Shown here: piece after piece, positions 8,500 through 16,700 of the stretch
How positions within the stretch are numbered: the first letter of the stretch is position 1
How the letters are laid out: each line of letters opens with the position of its first letter
Source of the DNA: an uncultured Eubacteriales bacterium
GTDB lineage: Bacteria > Bacillota > Clostridia > Oscillospirales > CAG-272
Assembly: GCA_958414825.1 (NCBI GenBank)
Contig: CATYXQ010000008.1
Location: 1-54,500, forward strand
Direction: 5' to 3'
Length of the DNA: 54,500 nucleotides
Program-made: the position numbers and the translations under genes
Notes under the pieces: generated by a model
Databases searched by the model: none
Told to the model about the DNA's origin: nothing
Seen by the model: the letters and a program-made list of their open reading frames with translations, nothing else

Positions 8500-8531
8500 A
8501 TAGTATGGCATGAGAATGGCAACCATACTAT
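8500..8531. promoter_or_regulatory. Perfect 9-bp inverted repeat in the rubrerythrin leader
   Basis: ATAGTATGG (8500-8508) is repeated inverted as CCATACTAT (8523-8531) with a 14-nt spacer, 28 bp before the rubrerythrin start. It could be an operator (PerR- or other redox-regulator type) or a leader hairpin. I could not fit a convincing promoter around it, so its role is open. Confidence 0.5.
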
Positions 8532-8559
8532 AGAAACTGTAATAACTGGAGGTTTTTAC

Positions 8560-9156
8560 ATGGCAGTCGAATTCAAAAACAGCGAAACCAAACAAAATCT
8601 GATGCGCGCATTCGCCGGCGAAAGTCAGGCGCGCAACCGCTATACCCTTGCCGCTTCTCAGGCAAAAAGCCAAAAGCTGCACGTGGTAGAGGCAATTTTT
8701 AAATTTACGGCAGATCAGGAAAAGGAACACGCGGAGATTTTTTACAATCACCTCAAAGAGTGCGCGGGCGAGACCATCCATATCGACGGCGGGTATCCGG
8801 TCGATATTTCGCAATCGATCGTGCAGCTGCTCCGGTACGCACAGCACAACGAATATGAGGAGCACGACGACGTGTACCGCGCATTCGGCGACAAGGCCAA
8901 AGAAGAGGGCTTTGCCAAGATCGCCGCGTCTTTTCACAGCATTGCCGAAATCGAAAAAACACACGGAGACCGGTTCGGTCACATAGCCGACCTGCTCGAA
9001 CAAAACAAGCTCTTCCTTTCCGATGCGGAATGCGGCTGGATGTGTCTCAATTGCGGCCATATCGCCAATACCAAGGGCGCGCCTGAAATATGCCCGGTAT
9101 GCAGTCACGATCAGGGATTTTTCATCCGCCTTGAAATGGCGCCGTTTTACGGCTGA
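8560..9156 (+). CDS. rbr: Rubrerythrin
   Basis: This 198-residue protein is a non-haem di-iron peroxidase that protects anaerobes from hydrogen peroxide, passing electrons from its rubredoxin-like iron site. The N-terminal ferritin-like four-helix domain starts TKQNLMRAFAGESQARNRY and has the two E-x2-H type iron ligands (DQEKEHAEIF and IEKTHGDRF). The C-terminal rubredoxin-like domain carries C-x2-C twice (MCLNCG and CPVC) and ends ARL-like with FFIRLEMAPFYG. I chose the start with GGAGG 7 nt upstream; an in-frame ATG at 8485 precedes an inverted repeat and lacks a binding site. It is monocistronic, ending at a strong terminator. Confidence 0.95.
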   Translation: MAVEFKNSETKQNLMRAFAGESQARNRYTLAASQAKSQKLHVVEAIFKFTADQEKEHAEIFYNHLKECAGETIHIDGGYPVDISQSIVQLLRYAQHNEYEEHDDVYRAFGDKAKEEGFAKIAASFHSIAEIEKTHGDRFGHIADLLEQNKLFLSDAECGWMCLNCGHIANTKGAPEICPVCSHDQGFFIRLEMAPFYG

Positions 9157-9213
9157 GCAAATTTTTGTCCATCCGTTTCTGTATCCGGGGCGGCTGTGCC
9201 TTGGGGGCGTATC

Positions 9214-9258
9214 AAGTTTACAAGGCGGCTTAGCGCCGCCTTGTAAACTTATTTTATT
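9214..9258 (+). terminator. Rubrerythrin terminator
   Basis: A perfect 16-bp stem (9214-9229 with 9235-9250) and a 5-nt loop TTAGC, followed by ATTTTATTT on the plus strand. There is no T run on the other strand, so it serves the rubrerythrin gene. Confidence 0.9.
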
Positions 9259-9316
9259 TGTAGCGTTTACCTGTAGCTACATCAATACCATGCAGCTTTT
9301 CTGTAAGCCATTCGAT

Positions 9317-9832
9317 TTAAGATTCGAGATCCATCCTATACCATTCAAAAATCACCGCAAGATTTTGATCGCACACGCGGCTGCCGCCATGACGAAGCAT
9401 GTCCAGCATAGCCTCTTCTTCCTCTCCCCTCTTCGGACGATTAGACAAATCGGAGATCAGAATCGGAGACAACACCGCCATAATCAGTTTATAAATACCG
9501 TGCAGCTTCGTCCTGTCAAAACCGCCCTGTAACAAAAAAACCGGTTCAACCGGATTCATGCCGTTTGCCTTGCGCACTTTGGGAATCTGTTTATATGTAT
9601 CGCCGATACCGACGCCGCACGGCATGGGAATTTCAAAACGCTTTAGCGCGCTTCTATATCCCATTATACGGCCGGCCATCAGCCACCCGAAATAAATAAT
9701 CTCGATTCCACGCAGTAATTCTCGCTTTGCCTGAGCATACGAATATACAGGCAACCCGGTCTTTTCACCGAGCATCTTTGCATATTCGGCAGCATAACCT
9801 GTATTGGAAGTATACACAATCGCCTCAATCAT
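9317..9832 (-). CDS. Flavodoxin-like protein
   Basis: This 171-residue protein has a flavodoxin-type start: a strand (IEAIVYTS) followed by the phosphate-binding loop SNTGYAAEYAKMLGE, corresponding to the T-x-T-G-x-T loop that holds FMN phosphate. It continues with IIYFGWLMAGRIMGYRSALKRF, typical of flavodoxin-domain proteins of the HemG-like group in Clostridia. The C-terminus has RGEEEEAMLDMLRHGG. It probably binds FMN and acts in electron transfer or oxidative-stress defence; the partner is unknown. The ribosome binding site is weak. It has a leader of about 200 nt from the promoter at 10044-10072, in which I see no obvious structure. Confidence 0.8.
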   Translation of the reverse strand: MIEAIVYTSNTGYAAEYAKMLGEKTGLPVYSYAQAKRELLRGIEIIYFGWLMAGRIMGYRSALKRFEIPMPCGVGIGDTYKQIPKVRKANGMNPVEPVFLLQGGFDRTKLHGIYKLIMAVLSPILISDLSNRPKRGEEEEAMLDMLRHGGSRVCDQNLAVIFEWYRMDLES

Positions 9833-10043
9833 TTTGCTTTTCCGAACCTTTCATAATTTTGTCGGCACACAGACTGCACCCAGCGCAGCTGCAGCGCCGC
9901 TGAAAATAAACGATATCCTATAAGCGACGCTCGATTGCCGGCAAAGAATCCACTTTTCGCTTCGGCAAAATGAATAAATCTTCGACAAAAATCCCGTATA
10001 TTCCGCTTATTGAATTCCCTGTTTTCCCAGCATGTACATTACC

Positions 10044-10072
10044 ATTGTATACGTAAATGCCGAAAAGGTCAA
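10044..10072 (-). promoter_or_regulatory. Promoter of the flavodoxin-like gene
   Basis: On the minus strand TTGACC (10072-10067), 17 nt, TACAAT (10049-10044). The stretch 9833-10043 between it and the gene contains only a short unsupported frame (9918-10151) and otherwise nothing I can name. Confidence 0.7.
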
Positions 10073-10116
10073 TACATTTTATATACAATTCAGAATAAAT
10101 CCATGCAACGACCATG

Positions 10117-10150
10117 AAAAAAGCTGTCCCGGAGTACAAATTCCGGGACA
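10117..10150 (-). terminator. Terminator of the GH43/solute-binding operon
   Basis: A perfect 9-bp stem (10142-10150 with 10125-10133) followed on the minus strand by a six-base T run (10122-10117), 5 bp after the stop of the solute-binding protein gene. Confidence 0.85.
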
Positions 10151-10155
10151 ACTTT

Positions 10156-11631
10156 TTACTTATTTTCGGCAGTCGGCTCGACGCCGGCCGTTTTGCGAAG
10201 CGCGCTCGAAATCAAATCCAAAAACGACTGTGCGGGTCGCTCAAGACTTGCATAGCGGCTCTGCCAGTCAAAGCTGCCGTCGTTCAGCATATAGATCAAA
10301 TGCTTATTCAGGTTGGCGGGCTGATAGCAATATCCAAGATCATAGGCGCGCGTTTCAAAGATAATGTCCAGCATAGCCGAGCTTTCCTCGTCGCGCGTGT
10401 ACTGACCGTTCAGCGTTTTGTCATAGTAAGCGGGGATAATATACTCATGCGAATAGTAGCCGATCGCCTCTATAATCGCCGACGTGCGCTCCTCGTTCTC
10501 CACGAGCAAGGGAACGCACAGATAATTCATATAAAACGGCGCAACCGTATTGGCATATTCGGTCTGCCGCTCATCGTATAAAACATAGGGCAGAATGCCG
10601 TAATCGGTCTCCATATCCCTAAATTCGCCGAGTTTGCCGATCGTCGTCATAAAGAAGAGCGCCTGATCTCCGCTGAAGATCGGGATATATTCTTTTTTCG
10701 CCGAGTTATGCTGATATTTCAGCGAGCTTTCGGGATCCATTACCATGTTGAAGAATTTCTCCAGCATGTTATGCGTAACTTCCGTATTGATCGTCAATTC
10801 ATAATTCAGCGTATCGGGATCGAGCGTGACCATCCGCTGACCGGCGGAATTTACCACGCCGTACACCGCGTCCACCCAATACAGCGTGCCGTAAACGTCG
10901 GTAACGCCGTCGCCGTTGGTATCGTCCGTGACTTCTTTGGAAATGGAATACATCCTGTCGATCGTCCACTTGTGCTCATTGACAAGATCGTACAAATTTT
11001 CAACCTTATAAGTCTCGGCCAGCTTTTTGTTGAACGCGATGCAGTAGGTTTGATCCATCATGCTGATTCCGAAATCACCGGTCGTAAAGAAAAGCGTACC
11101 GGCAAATTCAAACGCATCATTCGCTTTTTCATCGTACCAGTCGTTGTCCTTATCGAAATAAGGCAGTTGATTGAGGTCGGAAAGATACCCCTCATAGGCC
11201 AGTTGGCTGACGTCATAGCCGGGAATCACGCACATGTCATAGTTATAGTCGCCCGACATCGCTTCTTTTACAAGCACCCGATAGGCTTCGGGAGACTGCT
11301 GGTTGGCCGTCGTATTTCTCTGGGAAGTGACAATTTTAATGCCGTAAAGATCCTGCACCGCCTTGTTTCGCCGTTCAATCGCAGAGTCAATCACCGTCGG
11401 ATTCTCTTCACTGTACAGAAAGTCATTCGTATTGACCGACCCGCGTCCGGCGGAAAGAATTTTGAACTCGTATCCGTCAAAGTTATATTCGGGAAGCTTA
11501 TATTCCTCCTCCGTCACGTCGGTTATGTCTGAAGATACATCCCCCGTATTATCCGGTTCGGTTTTGCCGCATGCGGCAAACGGCAGACACATTGCCAGAA
11601 CAGCCAGCGCGGCGAGCAATTTTTTACACAT
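10156..11631 (-). CDS. Extracellular solute-binding lipoprotein (ABC-type, sugar class)
   Basis: This encodes 491 residues. A signal peptide ends in a lipobox (CLPFAAC) with the lipidated Cys at about residue 21, followed by a Thr/Asp/Glu-rich linker. The mature part has the pattern of family-1-like carbohydrate-binding proteins: YEFKILSAGRG, an early NxT/N-rich region, SGDYNYDMCVIPGYDVSQLA, and the long helical C-terminal lobe with YGILPYVLYDERQTEY. No permease or ATPase gene is near, so it is an orphan binding protein that must work with a transporter elsewhere, or as a sensor. GGAGG lies 9 nt before the ATG. It follows the GH43 gene by 92 bp with a hairpin between them. Confidence 0.85.
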   Translation of the reverse strand: MCKKLLAALAVLAMCLPFAACGKTEPDNTGDVSSDITDVTEEEYKLPEYNFDGYEFKILSAGRGSVNTNDFLYSEENPTVIDSAIERRNKAVQDLYGIKIVTSQRNTTANQQSPEAYRVLVKEAMSGDYNYDMCVIPGYDVSQLAYEGYLSDLNQLPYFDKDNDWYDEKANDAFEFAGTLFFTTGDFGISMMDQTYCIAFNKKLAETYKVENLYDLVNEHKWTIDRMYSISKEVTDDTNGDGVTDVYGTLYWVDAVYGVVNSAGQRMVTLDPDTLNYELTINTEVTHNMLEKFFNMVMDPESSLKYQHNSAKKEYIPIFSGDQALFFMTTIGKLGEFRDMETDYGILPYVLYDERQTEYANTVAPFYMNYLCVPLLVENEERTSAIIEAIGYYSHEYIIPAYYDKTLNGQYTRDEESSAMLDIIFETRAYDLGYCYQPANLNKHLIYMLNDGSFDWQSRYASLERPAQSFLDLISSALRKTAGVEPTAENK

Positions 11632-11672
11632 AAATCAATGCCTCCTTCATATCCGAAAAATAAGCCGGCATA

Positions 11673-11697
11673 CCGGCAAGTCACGGCGACTTGCCGG
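11673..11697. other. Intergenic hairpin between the GH43 and solute-binding genes
   Basis: A perfect 10-bp stem (CCGGCAAGTC at 11673-11682 with 11688-11697, loop ACGGC) lies in the 92-bp gap between the two minus-strand genes. No T run follows directly, so it is more likely an RNA-stability or partial-attenuation element than a full terminator. Such hairpins often set different levels of enzyme and binding protein. Confidence 0.6.
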
Positions 11698-11723
11698 AAC
11701 ACCGAATTGAAGAACATAGATCG

Positions 11724-13193
11724 TCAAAGCAGTTTTTCCTGCGGCGTGCCCGTGGGTCCGTGTACCACTATAACGTCCGGCCCCTCCTCCATTTCCACAA
11801 ACTTCATCGGGTCATAGCAGATATGGCGGGGAGAAATTTCGGTCGTGCTGAAATGCTGATGATAGAACATGATATACCGTCCGTCGGCCGTGCGCGTGTA
11901 CACAGAGTCGCCCGTACCGCGGGTAAATCCGGTTGCACGGAGAATCGGATTGTATTTATACTTTCTGTAAGGTCCGAGCGGTTTTTCCGCAATGGCAAAG
12001 CCCTCGCCGTAATCGCCCTTGTAATGCGATCCGGCATAAATCATATAATAAAGCCCTTTGTGCTTCATAATGACGCCGCCCTCAACAATGCGCGCATAGT
12101 CGCATTCCCACGGTTCAGTCGGAACCATGATTTTGACCAGGGTATCGTCGAGCGGCGTAACGATGCCGTCCTCCATCTTGACTTCATATGCCCAGATTTC
12201 GTTGCCGTTGTTGAAACGGACAACCGTGATATAGGTTCTGCCATCCTCGTCCACGAACGGATGTCCGCCGATTTCCTGCACATCCTCATGCAGGGGCTTC
12301 ATCGTCTTGGACTTGAAGGGACCAAGCGGCGACGTGCTGGACGCAAACGCAACCTGCGCGCGGCGCTTGCCGCGCTCATCCGGCGCGGTATGCGAAGCAT
12401 AAAACATGTAGAACATGCCGTCTTTGTAAATGACGTTCGGACTCATATACTCGTTGTTGCCCCAGCCGTCCTTACCGTGGAACACCACCACAGGGTCCGA
12501 CCAGTGAATCAAATCCTTTGAGGTATAGCACTGAAACAGGGACATATCCTGCGTATCGGTAAAGTACAGATAGTACATGCCGTCATAGAACAGAATATCC
12601 GGATCCGCGCCGTATACGACCGGATTATTATAGAAATTGTCCTTGTCAAAAACCGGCGCTTCGCCGATTTCGCTGACCGAAACACCGCGGAACTGCGCCG
12701 CGCCGTCGCCGAGGTTCAGGCCGATAACGCCGCGCGGGAAGTGGGAAAGCTCAATGTCAAATTTGGGATAGGGGTCGGTCTCGGTAACAAAATTGTTGAA
12801 CCAGATTTTTGCATATGTACCCCGCATCTCCACACGGATCTTATACCACTGATCTTTTCCGAACGGATAGCGCATAGAACCCAGCACGCGATTGTCCCGG
12901 TCGCCGCCGTTGACCTTGGTCAGCTTGACCGAGCAGTCGGCCGCATTGACAGAGAGATAATAGCCTGCGATCCAGGCAACGCCGTTTTTGCCCTGCGCGC
13001 GGAAATAAACGCCCGCCTCTCCGTCCTGCACCAGCTTGATTTCGCATTCAAAAGCAAAATTTTTCGGCGCCTGTTCCTTAGAAAACAAAATTGCGCGGTG
13101 CTCCGGAACCGGGAAAAGCGCATCTCCGGCCTGCGCCGTAAAAACGCCGTCTTTTTCATCGACTTTGGCGCCGAGGTTGATCCATTCCATCAT
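11724..13193 (-). CDS. Cytoplasmic glycoside hydrolase family 43-like enzyme with N-terminal sandwich domain
   Basis: This encodes 489 residues without a signal peptide. Residues 1-165 look like a concanavalin-type beta-sandwich (FECEIKLVQDGEAGVYFRA, KIRVEMRGTYAKIWFNNF). From about 175 a five-bladed propeller follows: the catalytic base Asp in VVYGADPDILFYDGMYYLYFTD, the pKa-setting Asp region GGHPFVDEDGRTYI, and the probable acid Glu in ARIVEGGVIMKHKGLYYMIYA. GH43 enzymes remove arabinose, xylose or galactose from plant polysaccharides. Being intracellular it should act on imported oligosaccharides, which fits the solute-binding gene downstream. Two adjacent ATGs (13193 and 13190) share one GGAG; the first is given. 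Confidence 0.85.
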   Translation of the reverse strand: MMEWINLGAKVDEKDGVFTAQAGDALFPVPEHRAILFSKEQAPKNFAFECEIKLVQDGEAGVYFRAQGKNGVAWIAGYYLSVNAADCSVKLTKVNGGDRDNRVLGSMRYPFGKDQWYKIRVEMRGTYAKIWFNNFVTETDPYPKFDIELSHFPRGVIGLNLGDGAAQFRGVSVSEIGEAPVFDKDNFYNNPVVYGADPDILFYDGMYYLYFTDTQDMSLFQCYTSKDLIHWSDPVVVFHGKDGWGNNEYMSPNVIYKDGMFYMFYASHTAPDERGKRRAQVAFASSTSPLGPFKSKTMKPLHEDVQEIGGHPFVDEDGRTYITVVRFNNGNEIWAYEVKMEDGIVTPLDDTLVKIMVPTEPWECDYARIVEGGVIMKHKGLYYMIYAGSHYKGDYGEGFAIAEKPLGPYRKYKYNPILRATGFTRGTGDSVYTRTADGRYIMFYHQHFSTTEISPRHICYDPMKFVEMEEGPDVIVVHGPTGTPQEKLL

Positions 13194-13311
13194 ACATTCT
13201 CCTTGCTGAAAGTATAAAATTTCTTTTTCTCCCCGCGCGGGAACCCCCGGCTTGGGAAAAAGCGCGCGCATGATTGATAAAGCCAAACAAACGCGCTCTG
13301 CGTTCATTTAT

Positions 13312-13340
13312 AGAATACCCGCAGAAGCCAAAATAGTCAA
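13312..13340 (-). promoter_or_regulatory. Promoter of the GH43/solute-binding operon
   Basis: On the minus strand TTGACT (13340-13335), 17 nt, TATTCT (13317-13312), leaving a leader of about 110 nt. The rest of the gap 13341-13616 has no gene or structure that I can support. Confidence 0.7.
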
Positions 13341-13616
13341 TGTTAAAAGATTTGCTTTTTGTTCAAAAAATCCATCAATTTTGTACAAAAATATTGCATT
13401 GGTCAAATCGGTCGGAATGTTTTCAAGCAAATAGCACAAAAATTTGCCGGCGGTGAAAAAACTGCGCGATCCAGAGGCCGAAACGGTTCATTTCATCCGT
13501 GCGGACGCTGCTGTAATGCATATACGCTCACATACCGGCTTCTGCTTTTGCCGTTGACGGTGAATTTTTTCCGCGCCCGGCAGTTGGGAACGGACGCGCA
13601 ATAAAAAAGTCAAAAT

Positions 13617-13642
13617 AAAAAGCGGGGGTATCCCCGCTTTTT
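13617..13642 (-). terminator. Terminator of the 1369-residue protein gene
   Basis: AAAAAGCGGGG and CCCCGCTTTTT form an 11-bp stem with a 4-nt loop; on the minus strand it is followed by TTTTTATTTT. It lies 136 bp after the stop at 13778. Confidence 0.8.
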
Positions 13643-13699
13643 ATCGGCGGAAAATTTTTTGCCGACTTACATAACGCTTTATACTTTCGCAAACGCAGA

Positions 13700-13726
13700 C
13701 AGGCCGGGCGGATCACGCCCGGCCTG
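13700..13726. other. GC-rich hairpin without T run
   Basis: A perfect 11-bp stem (CAGGCCGGGCG at 13700-13710 with 13716-13726, loop GATCA) lies in the 3' untranslated region of the 1369-residue protein gene, upstream of its terminator on the transcript. It may stabilise the mRNA end. Confidence 0.5.
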
Positions 13727-13777
13727 CGGCGGGCGCCGCCCCACCGGACGCCAGTGCCTGCGTCAGCCTTTCCGCTG

Positions 13778-16700
13778 TCAGGACGGCATTGGCAGTTCAG
13801 CCGTCTCCCATTTTGCAAACAGCGTCATATCGCCGCGCACCGGCGCCGTAAAATCATACGGCGTCTGATACCGCGCGTCCGCGTACCAGCCCGCAAAGCG
13901 AAAACCGAGCTTGACCGGATTTTCCGGCGCTGTGACCGTTTTGCCTTTCTGCACGGTCTGCGATCCGATTTTGGCCGCGCCGACCGTATCGAAACGAACG
14001 GTATATTTTCCCTTGTTCATACCGATCACAAGCGCGATCAGGTTGCGGTTGCCCTCCTTCTCGGGCAGCGCGGGAATCGGTCTGGTTTCTGCGAAGCCGC
14101 AAACCGTGCATCTGCGCGCCTCTTCTCCGGCAACGCCCGGTCTGACGGGTTTGGTTTCGGCCCACCCGCCGAAAGAATGTCCCGCCGGAATCGGCTCCGT
14201 ATAGGAGTACCCACAATCTTTGCAGACGACGGTCATCTCTCCCGGCTCTGTACAGCTTTTTGGGACCGTGACAGATTCAACCGTATTTTCATGCCTGCAG
14301 CGCGCAAATTCCGCATAAATCGTATGGTTTTCCGAAAGGCCGGTAAACACATACCGTTCCGCCGCGCCCACCGAAATTCCGTCTACCGTTACATCGCAGA
14401 GAACATATCCCGCCTCCGCCGAAATCGTATAGGTAATATCCTCGCCGACAGCCGCTTCCGTGACGCCGGCCGGCGCAATACCGCCGCCCGCCGAAGCCGC
14501 AGCCGTCACGGTTACAAAGCGCTTTGCAACATCCTCGACCAAAACGGCCGTCGCCGTGCCCGCAAGCGTAACCGAGCGCTTTCCCGTAAACGTAAGATGG
14601 TCGGCTCCGCGCGAACCGCCGCTGATCTCATAAAAGCTGCCGCTGTTGACTTCAACGTCGGAATCCTTTGCCATCAGTCCGTACAACTCGCCGACATATT
14701 CTTCAAGGCAAAGTCCGCTGTCCGCAAGCGCCTCGGCGTGTTCGGCGCCGACATAGCGGAAATGCCATGCTTCATAGATAAATCCGGTCTGCGCGACCTT
14801 GTCTTTAGAAAATCTGTGAACAAAGCCGTATTTCGGACCGTTTTCAACCAGCCAGGCCCATTCGGCCGTCTCATCGTAGTGGTGATGATTCAGACCGCCG
14901 TAGCCGAGCGTGTTATCATAAATATCCACCGCATAGCCGAGATGATGCTCCGATCCGCCCGGCAAACCGCAGGATTGGCTGACATAATGAACCGCCGCTT
15001 CAAAACCGCAGCCCGCCTTACGGCGTCGGGATCCGACCGCGTTTGTAAAGAGCGCATACTGACGCAGATAGGTTCTGGAAGCATCGCTCATATAAGGCGT
15101 CTTTAACCCTTCCGCCTCCATGGCCGCAATCATATCGTCAAACGCCGCCGCCGCATCGGCGCGAAGCGTATACGTCGCGCCCGCGTTGGTATGCCGGGTC
15201 ACAATTGCAGAATCGGGCAAGCTGTCCTCGGTATACGGAAGAATACTATTGCAAACACGCAAAGTCTCCTCGGCGATTTCAAGACCGACCAGATCATTGT
15301 AACGGAAATACTGATAACCGCCGAGCAGCGTGAGCTTGTAGTGATCTTCCGCGTAATTTTTCAGCATTTCGCAGTCCGAGCCGAAAACGACCCTGTGATA
15401 GCGCGCGGCTATCGTCGTGGCCGAAGTATGCTCGGCGTCAAAAATGATATGGTCAAAAATCACATCGCCCGACATCCGGTAGTCGATGTCGCCGTCAAAA
15501 ACGAACTTTGCTCCGGCGGCGCGGTAATCCACCCCGCCGTACTGCGAGGTAACTGTGACCGTACCGCTGTGCACCGGTTCCTGGAAACATTTCGGTTCGC
15601 TTTTGTTTTTAAATTCATGATTGGGAACCAGCGTATATTTTCCCACCAGAACGACCGTGCCGCCCGCCCGGACGGCTTTGAGCGCCGCCTCGTAGTCCGC
15701 CGTCGGATAAGCCGGGCTTCTGCCGTCGCCGAAGCCGCCGTCCGCCAAAAAGACAACGTCCTCCGCAACCCTTGCGGGCATTTCGTCCGCATTCACATAC
15801 TCCGTATACCCGCAGACCGAGCAGGAATGAATCTGTACGTCCTTATCAAACGGATTTGCGTGCGCGCCGCCGAAACGGTGCGCATTCTCATATGCGCAGA
15901 CCGTTTCCACGCAGTCAAAAAGCGCGAGGTCGGCGAGGAAAACCACGCCGTCCGCAACCGTGCGCGGATCATAGATCAGCCGCTTGCTGCCGGCCACAGC
16001 GTACAGGGGTATACTGTCAAACTCCCATATGTCTCCCCCGTCTACATAAATATTGACGTCCCCGGTCATGGCGTTGGCCGTTTCCGAACCGCCGGTATAC
16101 AGATTTTCAATCACAGCGTCGCCGCCGAGATAGAGGTTTGCGCTCGCAGCAACCGATCCGCCGCTCACCGCGCCGAGAAACACGTACCGGATATGCGCGT
16201 CGCCGTCCACGGTGACGCTCGCCGTTCCCGTATGCACGCGCGCGCCGCTGTAGCGCGAAAACGCAACTACCCGGCTGATTTTGCCGCTGTGGATAACGAT
16301 ACACGGATCTTCCGCATACGCCGCCAGTGCATTATCTTCCTTATTATGACCGCCCACGATATACAGTCCGTTTGCATCCACGGTATCGTCATAGTTTACA
16401 CGCATTCCGTCGCCGAAAACCAGTTTGTTAAATCCTGCGCTGATGACGCCCGTCGTTGCAATCTCAACGGTCAGATTCTCAAAATGCGTCTCGCTCCCAA
16501 GCGTAAAATTGGCCGAACCCGCATAAACAAGCTTTGCGCCCGAATTGCGGTAGTCGGTTCCGCCGTATACCGACGTTACCGTGACCGGCGCGCTACATGC
16601 GGGCGCAGTAAAAGACGTCATCGCCACTTCGCCGCAGACTACAATCGTTCCGCCCAAGGGGAGCGATGAGAATGCCGCCGCAAAGCTGTCGCTGTCAAAA

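Noticed and set aside
9918..10151. 77-codon minus-strand frame upstream of the flavodoxin-like gene
   Set aside because: It spans the promoter and the terminator of the neighbouring operon, lacks a ribosome binding site, and its translation has no recognisable feature.
15191..16669. 492-codon plus-strand open frame
   Set aside because: It is antisense to the giant peptidase gene; its Arg/His-rich translation shows no family features.
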